Positions 1-8,317 of a stretch of 64,000 nucleotides of DNA are shown one piece after another (within the stretch, counting starts at the first letter, position 1; each line of letters opens with the position of its first letter). The stretch spans positions 186,001 to 250,000 of the forward strand of contig NZ_JAAEDI010000001.1 in assembly GCF_018129025.1 (NCBI RefSeq). The letters are read 5' to 3'. Below the pieces are notes generated by a model. The model saw only the letters and a list, made by a program, of their open reading frames with translations, had not been told where the DNA came from and searched no databases. The stretch is from Neoroseomonas terrae. Lineage in GTDB: Bacteria; Pseudomonadota; Alphaproteobacteria; Acetobacterales; Acetobacteraceae. Made by a program: the position numbers and the translations under genes.

Positions 1-1553
1 GACAGGTCGAGCAGCCCGTTCACCAGGTCGAGCAGATGACGGCCGGCCTCGTGCAACGTCTTCACCTGTTCGCGCTGCTCGGGCTCGAGCCGCGGGTCCT
101 GCAGCAGGACCTGCGCGAAGCCGAGGACGCCGTTCAGCGGCGTACGAAGCTCGTGCGAGACGCGCGCCAGGAAGCGACTTTTCGCCTCGCCTGCGGCAGC
201 CGCGGCGTCGCGCGCCGCGGCGAGCTCCTGGATCGCCCGCTTGAGCGCGGTGATGTCGGTGCGGATACCCACCGTGCCGCCATCCGGCGTGCGCCGTTCG
301 GTGATGAGCACCCAGCGTCCGTCCGGCAGCAGCCGTTCCATCGTCGGCTGGTCGCCGAGGTGATACACCTTGCTTTCGGTGACGAAGGCCTCGATGTCGT
401 CGCCGGCCTGCGGATACTGGCCGCGCTTCGCGCCCTCGCGCATGATCTCGTCGAAGGTGGCGCCTGGCTGGATGAACGGCGCGCTGATCCGGTAGAAATC
501 CTTGTAGCGGCTGTTGCAGGCAGTCAGCCGGTCGTCTGCGTCGAACATCACGAAGCCGTCCGACATGGCCTCCAGCGCATTCTCAAGCGTGAGGCGGGCG
601 CGTGCGCGTTCGGCTTCCGCCTTGTCGCGCTGGCGCAGCATGATCATCAGTGCGAGCGTGACGAGAACGATCACCAGCCCCAGCATGCTGGAGACGATGA
701 AGGCGCGGATACGGTCGCGGTACCAGCCGGCCAGTGCCGCGTCGACTTCGATCGTCGTGGTGATGTACAGCGTGGAGTAGAGCGTCGGCCGTACCGATGC
801 GAAGACGGGGGCGCCGGAGAAACGGCTTGTTGTCAGGACCGCCTGGGCGCCGACCCCCGTGGCACGCGCGTTGGGCTCCAAGCGCTGGCCGATCCGCGTC
901 TCGTCGTGCGGAACGGACGCCAGCAGCACGCCGTCGTCACGTTCGAGGGTCGTGCGGAGCCCGGGACTTTCGCCGGCAGCCGTCAGCAGGAACCGCACGG
1001 ACGGCACTGGAACCTCGGCAACCGCCAGCACCGGGCCGAGGCCGACGACGGTGACATTCCTGGCAAAGAACAGCGTCCATTCGCCGGTCGAGGGGCTCTG
1101 GACCGGACCACCTATCGAGACGCCGCCGCCGCGCTCGACAAGGTCGGAGAAGCCGGTCTCGACGGGCAGCGGAAGCCGTCGGCGGCGGGAGACCGGCAGC
1201 GCGGTCGCGACAGGCAAGCCGTTGGGGCCCAGAAGAAGGATGTCGCGATACGTGAAGTTCTGATTGTTGAGCTGGCGCAGCACACGGTTCAGCACGCCCA
1301 TGTCGAGCTGATCGTTCGGGGCGAAATGGGCGAGGATCGCGGGCAACCCCGCAAGCATCGCATCCACCTGCACGAAGGCACGGTTGATCGATGTCTCGGT
1401 GGCCAGGCTGATCCGTTCGACCGACTCCTCGGCGGCGCGGATCTGCGCCTCCCGCGCGCGGTCGATGATCGCCAGCGTCGCCGTCGTCTGCGCGAGCAGC
1501 AGGATGATGGCACCGAGGAAGATCGCCCGTCGTAGGAACAGCGTATTCTGCAT
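1..1553 (-). CDS. Membrane sensor histidine kinase with PAS domain (partial, C-terminus outside window)
   Basis: I translated this minus-strand frame from the ATG at 1553 to the left edge, giving 517 codons with no stop. An N-terminal membrane segment (about residues 5-30) and a second one (about 285-306) bracket a roughly 250-residue periplasmic region. A PAS-like domain follows from about residue 320 (contains MSDGFVMFDADDRL). The HisKA H-box VSHELRTPLNGV has the phospho-accepting histidine at residue 467. The ATPase domain, and any receiver domain, lie outside the window. The start is 3 bases after the stop of the upstream TRAP-type binding protein, so the two are almost certainly co-transcribed. 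I infer that the binding protein feeds ligand information to this kinase. The ligand is unknown. Confidence 0.9.
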   Translation of the reverse strand, partial: MQNTLFLRRAIFLGAIILLLAQTTATLAIIDRAREAQIRAAEESVERISLATETSINRAFVQVDAMLAGLPAILAHFAPNDQLDMGVLNRVLRQLNNQNFTYRDILLLGPNGLPVATALPVSRRRRLPLPVETGFSDLVERGGGVSIGGPVQSPSTGEWTLFFARNVTVVGLGPVLAVAEVPVPSVRFLLTAAGESPGLRTTLERDDGVLLASVPHDETRIGQRLEPNARATGVGAQAVLTTSRFSGAPVFASVRPTLYSTLYITTTIEVDAALAGWYRDRIRAFIVSSMLGLVIVLVTLALMIMLRQRDKAEAERARARLTLENALEAMSDGFVMFDADDRLTACNSRYKDFYRISAPFIQPGATFDEIMREGAKRGQYPQAGDDIEAFVTESKVYHLGDQPTMERLLPDGRWVLITERRTPDGGTVGIRTDITALKRAIQELAAARDAAAAAGEAKSRFLARVSHELRTPLNGVLGFAQVLLQDPRLEPEQREQVKTLHEAGRHLLDLVNGLLDL

Positions 1554-1556
1554 CAC

Positions 1557-2633
1557 TCAGTCGGGGCGCGCCGTCACGCCTAGCGCCGGGGCGAGGTACC
1601 GGTTCCAGGCCTCGACGCAGGGTTCGCCGCAACGGCGGACCCAGCCGGGCAGGATGGTTTCGGTCAGCAGCCGGAGCCGCCGCTGCTGGTCGGCGGTTGA
1701 GCCGGCTACGATCGTGGCCTGTCCGCGGCGTCCGCCGGCGCAACTCGGCAGGCCGGCATTGCAGGCGAAGCCATCGACCGTCTCGACCTCCGTCGCGTCC
1801 CAGATCTGCCGCTCGAGGATGGCGAGCTCGCGTCGGATCAGGGTGCGCGCCCATTCCGGCAGCGCGGCCCAGGCCGCACGATTGGCCCCGAACATCGACA
1901 GGCCCCAGGTGATTGCCATGCTGTGCATGTAGGTCGTCGCCTCATGCAACCCGATTGCGTTGGCCGAGAGCGTTCCGGTCACGGCGCATTCAACGACGCC
2001 CGAGCGCACCGCTGCCAGAGTCTCGGCAAACGGGATGACGACGGGCGTGGCACCCAGCGCGGCGAACATGTCGGACTGGCCGACGGAAGATGTCCGGATG
2101 CGCCGCCCCGCCAGGTCCGACAGACCGCTGAAGCGGTCGCGGCAGAAGATCACCTGGGCGGGGTACGTATATACCGCGAGGAGCTCGACATCGTAGCGCT
2201 CGGCAAGGAGCTGTTCGAGATGCGGGCGGTAGAGCGCGACGGTCCGGCGCAGCGCCGCCATGTCCGGATTGACCACCGGCAGATCGACCGCGTTGAATTC
2301 CGGCTCCTCGTTGCTGACCACGGCGAGCAGCGCCGTGCCGAAGGGGACGACGCCGAGGCGCATCAGGGCGAGCATCTCCTGGGCCCGGATGCCGCTGCGG
2401 TCGAACGGGGCGATCTCGGCAACGATGCGCCCCCCTGACACCTCCCTGATGTGGTCGCGCCAGAACGGCTCCTCATACCGCACGAACTGGCTGACGTCGG
2501 CGAGGCCGCCAACGATCTTGATGCGGATCGGCTCGGACGCGGTGGTCTGCGCGACCGACCCGGCGGCGAGGAAGGCGAGGAGGGCGGGCAGCAGTGCCAG
2601 CGCCGAGCAGTAGCGAAACACCGATCGTAACAA
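1557..2633 (-). CDS. TRAP-type (DctP family) periplasmic solute-binding protein
   Basis: This 358-residue protein has a signal peptide (about residues 1-29, ending AAGSVAQ) and the DctP/TRAP-binding fold signature. The segments LAGRRIRTSSVGQSDMF, LGATPVVIPFAETLAAV and GVVECAVTG match the family's substrate-contact regions. The start is a TTG with GGAGG (2639-2643) five bases upstream. A GTG at 2621 is an alternative. No DctQ or DctM membrane subunit lies nearby. Instead the next gene, 3 bases away, is a membrane histidine kinase with a large periplasmic domain. Four cysteines near the C-terminus (CNAGLPSC, CGEPC) could form disulfides, which is unusual for the family. I infer a sensory rather than a transport role. 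Confidence 0.85.
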   Translation of the reverse strand: MLRSVFRYCSALALLPALLAFLAAGSVAQTTASEPIRIKIVGGLADVSQFVRYEEPFWRDHIREVSGGRIVAEIAPFDRSGIRAQEMLALMRLGVVPFGTALLAVVSNEEPEFNAVDLPVVNPDMAALRRTVALYRPHLEQLLAERYDVELLAVYTYPAQVIFCRDRFSGLSDLAGRRIRTSSVGQSDMFAALGATPVVIPFAETLAAVRSGVVECAVTGTLSANAIGLHEATTYMHSMAITWGLSMFGANRAAWAALPEWARTLIRRELAILERQIWDATEVETVDGFACNAGLPSCAGGRRGQATIVAGSTADQQRRLRLLTETILPGWVRRCGEPCVEAWNRYLAPALGVTARPD

Positions 2634-2769
2634 GGCTGCCTCCAGGACGTGCGGAGCCCGCAGGGATTTGCGCCTTCTAGGCGAAGGATGTCACAGTCAC
2701 CATTAAAGAAACAGGCAACTCGGCCATGGCGGGCCACCCCCGGCGAGCTGGCCGGAACCGGACAATCCC

Positions 2770-3510
2770 ATGAAACCACATCGCAGCGCCATTGCCAGCC
2801 ACCGCGGGGGTGCATTCCTGTGGCCGGAGAATGGGCTGACCGCGTTCCGGGCCACGGCGCAGCTCGCGCTCGAACAGGCGGAATGCGACGTTCATGCCTC
2901 CGCCGACGGCGCGGCGATGGTGATCCATGACGCGACCCTCGACCGGACGACGGACGGGGCCGGGCCCGTCGCCGCGCAGACGGCGGCGGCGCTGGGGCGC
3001 CTTCGGCTGCGCGGGGGCGGCGGCGATACGGTGCTCCGGCTCGCCGAGATGCTGGACATCTTCCGGGCCTCGGCCGTCGCGCCGCGGATCGAGATCAAGG
3101 AGGGGGTCGATGGACGCCCCTATCCCGGGCTGGTCGGCCGGGTGGTGGGCGAATTGGATCGGGCAGGGCTGCGGCGGCGCAGCTGGATCATCGGCTTCGA
3201 CGCGCCGACCATGGCCGAGGCACAGGCCGCGGGGGGGCTTGCCGGGGTTGCCTGGCTCCTGGAGCGCGGAACATGGCGGTCCCTCGGCCTTCGCGGCACG
3301 ATCGCGGTCGCGCAGGCCCATGGTTTCCCCGAGATCGGGGTGCATGAATCGCTGCTCGATGCGGAAGGCCTGGCCATGCTGCATGGCGCCGGGGTCGGCG
3401 TGTCGGTCTGGGGCGCGAATCACGAGGCCTCGATCCGGCGGATGCTCGGCCTCGGCGTCGATCTTCTCGCGACCGATGATCCGCCGCTCGCCATCGCCTT
3501 ACGCGGCTAG
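2770..3510 (+). CDS. Glycerophosphodiester phosphodiesterase
   Basis: The protein is 246 residues, a normal length for a cytoplasmic bacterial GDPD, and shows no signal peptide. Family motifs appear in order: SHRGGAFLWPENGLTAF near the N-terminus (catalytic HR and the PEN glutamate), ECDVHASADG (metal-binding E-x-D), VIHDATLDRTTDG (second catalytic histidine), RIEIKEG, and a C-terminal SVWGANHEASIRRMLGLGVD followed by ATDDP. Such enzymes hydrolyse deacylated phospholipids to glycerol-3-phosphate and an alcohol. It is read divergently from the TRAP-type gene and lies upstream of the transport operon on the same strand, separated from it by a candidate promoter. The ribosome-binding site is weak. 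Confidence 0.93.
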   Translation: MKPHRSAIASHRGGAFLWPENGLTAFRATAQLALEQAECDVHASADGAAMVIHDATLDRTTDGAGPVAAQTAAALGRLRLRGGGGDTVLRLAEMLDIFRASAVAPRIEIKEGVDGRPYPGLVGRVVGELDRAGLRRRSWIIGFDAPTMAEAQAAGGLAGVAWLLERGTWRSLGLRGTIAVAQAHGFPEIGVHESLLDAEGLAMLHGAGVGVSVWGANHEASIRRMLGLGVDLLATDDPPLAIALRG

Positions 3511-3532
3511 CGTTCCCGGCGGCTCGTCGTTG

Positions 3533-3562
3533 TTGCAACCCCGGCATCGGCACACCTAACCT
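3533..3562 (+). promoter_or_regulatory. Candidate sigma-70 promoter for the liv/acyl-CoA operon
   Basis: A TTGCAA box (3533-3538) and a TAACCT box (3557-3562) are separated by 18 bases, 34 bases ahead of the GTG start at 3597. A ribosome-binding site, GGGAGGG, lies at 3581-3587. The -35 box sits inside the short palindrome GTTGCAAC. The call rests on spacing and partial consensus match only. Confidence 0.35.
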
Positions 3563-3596
3563 GCGCCGCAGAAGAATTGCGGGAGGGCGCGTCAAG

Positions 3597-4412
3597 GTGG
3601 CTGGGATTCCGGCTGTCCTCGAAGCGGGGGGCGTGAGCCTGCGCTTCGGTGGCGTCAGGGCGCTGACCGACGTTTCCTTCGCCGTGCGGCGCGGCGAGAT
3701 ATTCTCGATCATCGGCCCGAACGGCGCGGGCAAGACCTCCATGGTCAACTGCGTCTCCGGACGCTACCGCCCCACCGAGGGCCGCATCCTGTTCGAGGGG
3801 CAGGACGTCACGCGGCTGCGACCGAACCGGCGGGCCGCGCTCGGCATCGGCCGCACCTTCCAGAACTTGGCGCTGTTCGGGCACATGAGCGTGCTCGACA
3901 ACATCATGGTCGGCCGCCACCACCTGCTCGGCGCCGGCTTCCTGCGCGGCATGGCCTATTGGGTGGGCGGTGCGCAGCGGGAGGAACTCGCGCATCGGCG
4001 CGAGGTCGAGGAGATCATCGACTTTCTCGAGATCCAGCATGTCCGCAAGGCCACCGCGGGCACCCTGTCCTATGGGCTGCGCAAGCGGGTGGAGTTGGCG
4101 CGCGCGGTGGCGCTGAAGCCCCGGCTGATCCTGCTCGACGAACCCATGGCCGGCATGAATCTCGAGGAGAAGGAGGACATGGCCCGCTTCATCGTCGACC
4201 TGAACGAGGAGTGGGGCATGACCGTGCTGATGATCGAGCACGACATGGGCGTGGTGATGGACATCAGCCATCGCGTCATGGTGCTCGATTTCGGGCGGCG
4301 GATCGCCGAGGGCACGCCGGAGGCGGTGCTCGCCGACGAGCATGTCCGGCGCGCCTATCTCGGCGAGGCGGATGAGGTGGTGTCCGGCGCGGGCGAGCCC
4401 GCGGCGGCATGA
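3597..4412 (+). CDS. livG: ABC transporter ATP-binding protein, LivG type
   Basis: This 271-residue ATPase has the Walker A motif GPNGAGKTS, a signature segment LSYGLRKRVELARAV (variant of LSGGQ, as is common in LivG), Walker B LILLDEPMAGMN, and the H-loop region MIEHDMGVVMDISHRVMVLD. It starts at GTG with GGGAGGG nine bases upstream. It is the first gene of a ten-gene operon and overlaps the next gene by 4 bases (ATGA). Together with LivF at 9604-10401 it would power a branched-chain-amino-acid/organic-acid (HAAT family) importer. The substrate is not shown by this subunit. The downstream genes suggest a branched or fatty acid. Confidence 0.93.
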   Translation: MAGIPAVLEAGGVSLRFGGVRALTDVSFAVRRGEIFSIIGPNGAGKTSMVNCVSGRYRPTEGRILFEGQDVTRLRPNRRAALGIGRTFQNLALFGHMSVLDNIMVGRHHLLGAGFLRGMAYWVGGAQREELAHRREVEEIIDFLEIQHVRKATAGTLSYGLRKRVELARAVALKPRLILLDEPMAGMNLEEKEDMARFIVDLNEEWGMTVLMIEHDMGVVMDISHRVMVLDFGRRIAEGTPEAVLADEHVRRAYLGEADEVVSGAGEPAAA

Positions 4413-6310
4413 CGGGGGCCGAGGACACGCTGCCGCGTCTGCTCCGGCGCAATGCCGCCGCGCATGGTGACGAGATCGCGATGCGCGAGAAGGAGTTCGG
4501 CATCTGGCGGGCGCTGCGCTGGTCCGAGGTGGCGGCGCGTACGCGCGACATGGCGCTCGGCCTCCGGGCGGTCGGCGTCGCGCCGGGCGATACCGTCGGG
4601 CTGATCGGCGACAACCGGCCCGACTGGGTGATGGGGGAGATCGCGACCCACGCGGTCCGCGGCCGGTCGCTCGGCATCTATCGCGACGCGCTGGATGAGG
4701 AGGTGGCGTATCTGCTCGCCTTCAGCAGCGCCGTCGCGGTGATCGCGGAGGATGAGGAGCAGGTCGACAAGCTGCTCAACGTCTCGGCGCAGGTGCCGAC
4801 GCTGCGGCACATCGTCTATTGCGATCCGCGCGGCATGCGCAAGCACGACGATCCGCGGCTGCTGCCGATGGAGGACCTGCTGCGGCACGGAACGGCCGCT
4901 GCCGAAGCCGACCCGCTGGCCTGGGATGCGCTGGTCGACGCGACGCGGGGCGAGGAGGTGGCGATCCTCTGCACCACCTCGGGCACGACGGCGCGGCCGA
5001 AGCTCGCGCAGCTCACCGGCCGGGCGCTGATCCGTCATTGCGAAGCCTATCTCGCGGCCGATCCGAAGGGGGCGGAGGACGAGTATGTCTCGGTCCTGCC
5101 GTTGCCCTGGATCATGGAGCAGATCTACGTCCTCGGCTGGGGGCTGATCAGCCGAATGAAGGTCAACTTCGTCGAGGAACCCGAGACGATGATGGCCGAT
5201 TTCCGGGAGATCGCGCCGACCTTCGTGCTGTTCGCCCCGCGCGTCTGGGAAGGCATCGCAGCCGATGTGCGCGCCCGGGTCATGGATGCGTCTCCGCTCA
5301 AGCAGCGCGCCTTCGAGGCGGGCATGCACATGGGGCTCGGCGCGCTGGAAGCCGGCGGGCGATCGGTGCTGGCCGATGCGCTGCTGTTCCGCGCGCTTCG
5401 CGACCGGCTGGGCTTCACGCGGCTGCGATCGGCGGCGACCGGCGGCGCTGCCCTCGGCCCTGAGACCTTCCGCTTTTTCCAGGCGATGGGCGTGCCGCTG
5501 CGGCAGCTCTACGGTCAGACGGAACTGCTCGGGGCCTACACGCTGCACCGGCCCGACGCGGTCGATTTCGACACGGTCGGCGTGCCCTTCGGGCCCGATG
5601 TCGAACTGCGGATCCATGAGGCCGATGCGAACGGCGTGGGCGAGATCGTCACGCGGCATCCGAACATGTTCTCCGGGTATCTCGGGATGGAGGACGTGCC
5701 GGACATGCGCGACGGCTGGCTGCACACCGGCGACGCCGGCTACTTCAACGCGCAGGGCCAGCTCGTCGTCATCGACCGCATCAAGGATATCGCGACGACG
5801 AGCAGCGGCGACCGCTTCTCGCCCCAGTTCATCGAGAACAAGCTGAAGTTCAGCCCCTTCGTCGCGGAGGCGGTGATCCTGGGCGATCGGCGCGCGCATC
5901 TGGCGGCCATGATCTGCATCCGCTTCCCGATCGTCAGCAAATGGGCGGAGCGCAACCGGATCGGCTTCACCACCTATTCCGACCTGTCCGCGCGGCCGGA
6001 AGTGCTGGCGAAGATCCGCGATGAGGTGGCGAAGGTGAACGCTTCCCTGCCGCCGGCGCAGCGCATCCGGGACTTCATCCTGCTCTATAAGGAACTGGAC
6101 GCGGATGACGAGGAGCTGACGCGCACCCGGAAGGTCCGCCGGGGTGTGATCAACGAAAAGTACGGCGGGATCATCGACGCGATCTATGCCGGCGACGACG
6201 CGATACCGGTGGATACGACGATCGCGTTCCAGGACGGCACGAAGCAGCGGATCAGGACGGTCCTGCAGGTGGCGCGCATGGCGCCGGCGGACCAGGCGGA
6301 GGTGGTGTGA
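4409..6310 (+). CDS. AMP-dependent long-chain-type acyl-CoA synthetase embedded in the liv operon
   Basis: The 633-residue adenylate-forming enzyme carries the P-loop CTTSGTTARPK, the YGQTELLG adenine-binding region, GWLHTGDAGYF, DRIKDIATTSSGDRFSP, and a C-terminal TRTRKVRRG with the candidate catalytic lysine. It resembles FadD15/FAA-like synthetases more than the acetyl-CoA type. Its place between livG and livH, with a 4-base overlap upstream and the livH ATG directly after its stop, suggests that an imported carboxylic acid is activated to its CoA ester as it enters. This arrangement is seen in many proteobacterial liv-like clusters. Chain-length preference cannot be read from the sequence. 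Confidence 0.9.
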   Translation: MTGAEDTLPRLLRRNAAAHGDEIAMREKEFGIWRALRWSEVAARTRDMALGLRAVGVAPGDTVGLIGDNRPDWVMGEIATHAVRGRSLGIYRDALDEEVAYLLAFSSAVAVIAEDEEQVDKLLNVSAQVPTLRHIVYCDPRGMRKHDDPRLLPMEDLLRHGTAAAEADPLAWDALVDATRGEEVAILCTTSGTTARPKLAQLTGRALIRHCEAYLAADPKGAEDEYVSVLPLPWIMEQIYVLGWGLISRMKVNFVEEPETMMADFREIAPTFVLFAPRVWEGIAADVRARVMDASPLKQRAFEAGMHMGLGALEAGGRSVLADALLFRALRDRLGFTRLRSAATGGAALGPETFRFFQAMGVPLRQLYGQTELLGAYTLHRPDAVDFDTVGVPFGPDVELRIHEADANGVGEIVTRHPNMFSGYLGMEDVPDMRDGWLHTGDAGYFNAQGQLVVIDRIKDIATTSSGDRFSPQFIENKLKFSPFVAEAVILGDRRAHLAAMICIRFPIVSKWAERNRIGFTTYSDLSARPEVLAKIRDEVAKVNASLPPAQRIRDFILLYKELDADDEELTRTRKVRRGVINEKYGGIIDAIYAGDDAIPVDTTIAFQDGTKQRIRTVLQVARMAPADQAEVV

Positions 6311-7204
6311 ATGGACACGACGCTACTGTTCCAGCTGGTGCTGAACGGGCTGATCGTCGGCGCGCTGTACGGCGTCGTCGCCATGTCCTTCGTGCTGATC
6401 TACAAGGCATCCCAGGTGGTGAACTTCGCCCAGGGCGAGTTCCTGCTGGTCGGCGCCTGGGTGTGCTGGTGGATGCTGACGCACTGGCAATTGCCGATCT
6501 GGGCCGGCTTCCTGTTCACCCTGGCCTTCATGACACTGTTCGGCATCGTGCTGCAGGTGATCGTGCTGCGGCCGCTGGTCGGCGAGCCGGTGATCAGCGT
6601 CATCATGGCGACGGTCGGCCTGTCGATCTTCTTCCAGGCGCTGATGAAGTGGATATTCGGCGTCTTCGCGCAGCCCTTCCCGCCGATCTTCACGGTCGAG
6701 CGGGTGCATGTGCTGGGGCTGGAGGTGCAGTCGGTCTACCTGGCGAGCCTCGGCGTCTCCGCGCTGATCATGCTCGGCTTCTGGTGGTTCTTCACCTATT
6801 CGAAGCATGGGTTGGCGATGCGTGCCACGGCCTATGACCAGCAGGTCGCGCAGTCGCTCGGCGTGTCCGTGCCGAAGGTCTTCGCCATGTCCTGGGCGAT
6901 CTCGGCGGTCGTCTCGGCCGTTGCGGGCGTTGTCGTCGGCGTGGTGAACGGCGTGTCCTCGGCGCTGTCCTTCTACGGCATCAAGGTGTTCCCGGCAGTC
7001 ATCCTCGGGGGGCTCGATTCCATCGTCGGCGCCGTGCTGGGCGGGCTGATCATCGGCGTGCTGGAGAATGTCGCGCAGTATGTCGATGCCGAGTGGCTGA
7101 ACTGGGGGAACATGTATCAGATCGCCCCCTTCTACGCGCTGATCCTGATCCTGCTGATCAAGCCTTACGGCCTGTTCGGCACGCGAAATATCGAGCGGGT
7201 CTGA
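6311..7204 (+). CDS. livH: ABC transporter permease, LivH type
   Basis: This 297-residue integral membrane protein has about eight hydrophobic segments. It contains the family motifs YGVVAMSFVLIYKASQVVNF and FAQGEF near the N-terminus and AVILGGLDSIVGAVLGGLIIG near the C-terminus, which includes the loop that contacts the ATPase. The ATG follows the previous stop codon directly, which implies translational coupling. It forms the transmembrane channel with LivM, encoded 7 bases downstream. Confidence 0.93.
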   Translation: MDTTLLFQLVLNGLIVGALYGVVAMSFVLIYKASQVVNFAQGEFLLVGAWVCWWMLTHWQLPIWAGFLFTLAFMTLFGIVLQVIVLRPLVGEPVISVIMATVGLSIFFQALMKWIFGVFAQPFPPIFTVERVHVLGLEVQSVYLASLGVSALIMLGFWWFFTYSKHGLAMRATAYDQQVAQSLGVSVPKVFAMSWAISAVVSAVAGVVVGVVNGVSSALSFYGIKVFPAVILGGLDSIVGAVLGGLIIGVLENVAQYVDAEWLNWGNMYQIAPFYALILILLIKPYGLFGTRNIERV

Positions 7205-7211
7205 CGGCACC

Positions 7212-8276
7212 ATGACCTCGATGGCCCCGGCCGGGGATTTCCGCACCGCCTACCGCGCCGACACGACGATCTTTCCGACGCGCAATGCCCGGCTGGCCCT
7301 GCTCGTCGGGCTGCTGGTGCTTTGCGCCGCGCCGCTGGCGCTCGGGCGGTATGAGCTCGGGCTGCTCATCGCCATCGGCTACAGCGCCATCGCGGCGCTG
7401 GGGCTGAACATCCTGGTGGGGTTCACGGGCCAGATCTCGATCGGCCACGCGGCCTTCTTCGGCTTCGGCGCCTTCGCTTCGGCACTGCTGGCGGAACATC
7501 ACGTGCCGGTGCCGCTCGCCATCTGGGGCGCGGGGCTGATGACGGCCGTGGTCGGACTGGTCTTCGGGGCGCCGGCGGCGCGGCTGAAGGGGCTGTATCT
7601 CGCGATCGCCACCCTGGCGGCCCAGTTCATCCTGGAAGATTTCTTCGCCCGCGCTCGCTGGTTCTCCGGCGGCGTGGCCGGGCGCGTCACCGAACCCTAC
7701 ACGCTGTTCGGCCTGCGCTTCGACCGGGAGGAGACGTATTTCTACATCGTCCTCGCCCATGTCGTCGTGATGTTCGTCGCCGCCGCCAACCTCATGCGCA
7801 CGCGGGACGGGCGGGCGCTGGTGGCCGTGCGGGACCATTACCTCTCCGCCGAGATGATGGGCATCAACCTCGCCTACTACCGCACGCTCTCCTTCGGCAT
7901 CGCCTCCTTCTATGCGGGCGTCGCCGGCGCGCTGTATGCGCACTACCTGCTGTTCGTCAGCGTCGAGGCCTTCAACATCCTCTACTCGATCCAGTTCCTG
8001 GCCATGGTCATCATCGGCGGGCTGGGATCGATCATGGGCAGCCTGATGGGCGCGGCCTTCATGGTGCTGCTGCCGGAGATCGTGCAGTCGGCGGCGGATC
8101 TGCTGGCCGGCGGCATGATCGACCGGGTGTTGCGGCTTGGCGCCTCCATTTCCTTCCTGCGGGAGATGGCCATCGGCGCCGCCATCATCCTGTTCCTGAT
8201 CTTCGAACCCGACGGTCTTGCGCATCGCTGGCGGATGATCCGGGCATACTGGAAGCTGTACCCGTTTTCGCATTGA
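7212..8276 (+). CDS. livM: ABC transporter permease, LivM type
   Basis: This 354-residue membrane protein has the LivM signature segments ALGLNILVGFTGQISIGHAA and FFGFGAFASALL, an AARLKGLYLAIATLA helix, and the cytoplasmic coupling motif AMVIIGGLGSIMGSLMGA. It has a longer N-terminus than LivH, as is normal for the family. It lies 7 bases after livH and 41 bases before the binding-protein start, with no gap large enough for a separate promoter. It pairs with LivH in the importer. Confidence 0.93.
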   Translation: MTSMAPAGDFRTAYRADTTIFPTRNARLALLVGLLVLCAAPLALGRYELGLLIAIGYSAIAALGLNILVGFTGQISIGHAAFFGFGAFASALLAEHHVPVPLAIWGAGLMTAVVGLVFGAPAARLKGLYLAIATLAAQFILEDFFARARWFSGGVAGRVTEPYTLFGLRFDREETYFYIVLAHVVVMFVAAANLMRTRDGRALVAVRDHYLSAEMMGINLAYYRTLSFGIASFYAGVAGALYAHYLLFVSVEAFNILYSIQFLAMVIIGGLGSIMGSLMGAAFMVLLPEIVQSAADLLAGGMIDRVLRLGASISFLREMAIGAAIILFLIFEPDGLAHRWRMIRAYWKLYPFSH

Positions 8277-8317
8277 GGCCGGCCAACGGCCCGTACGACA
8301 CAAGGAGGAATGACCAG

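Noticed and set aside
36-1535. 499-codon plus-strand frame opposite the histidine kinase
   Set aside because: The minus strand encodes clear kinase motifs. The plus frame has no domain and mirrors GC bias.
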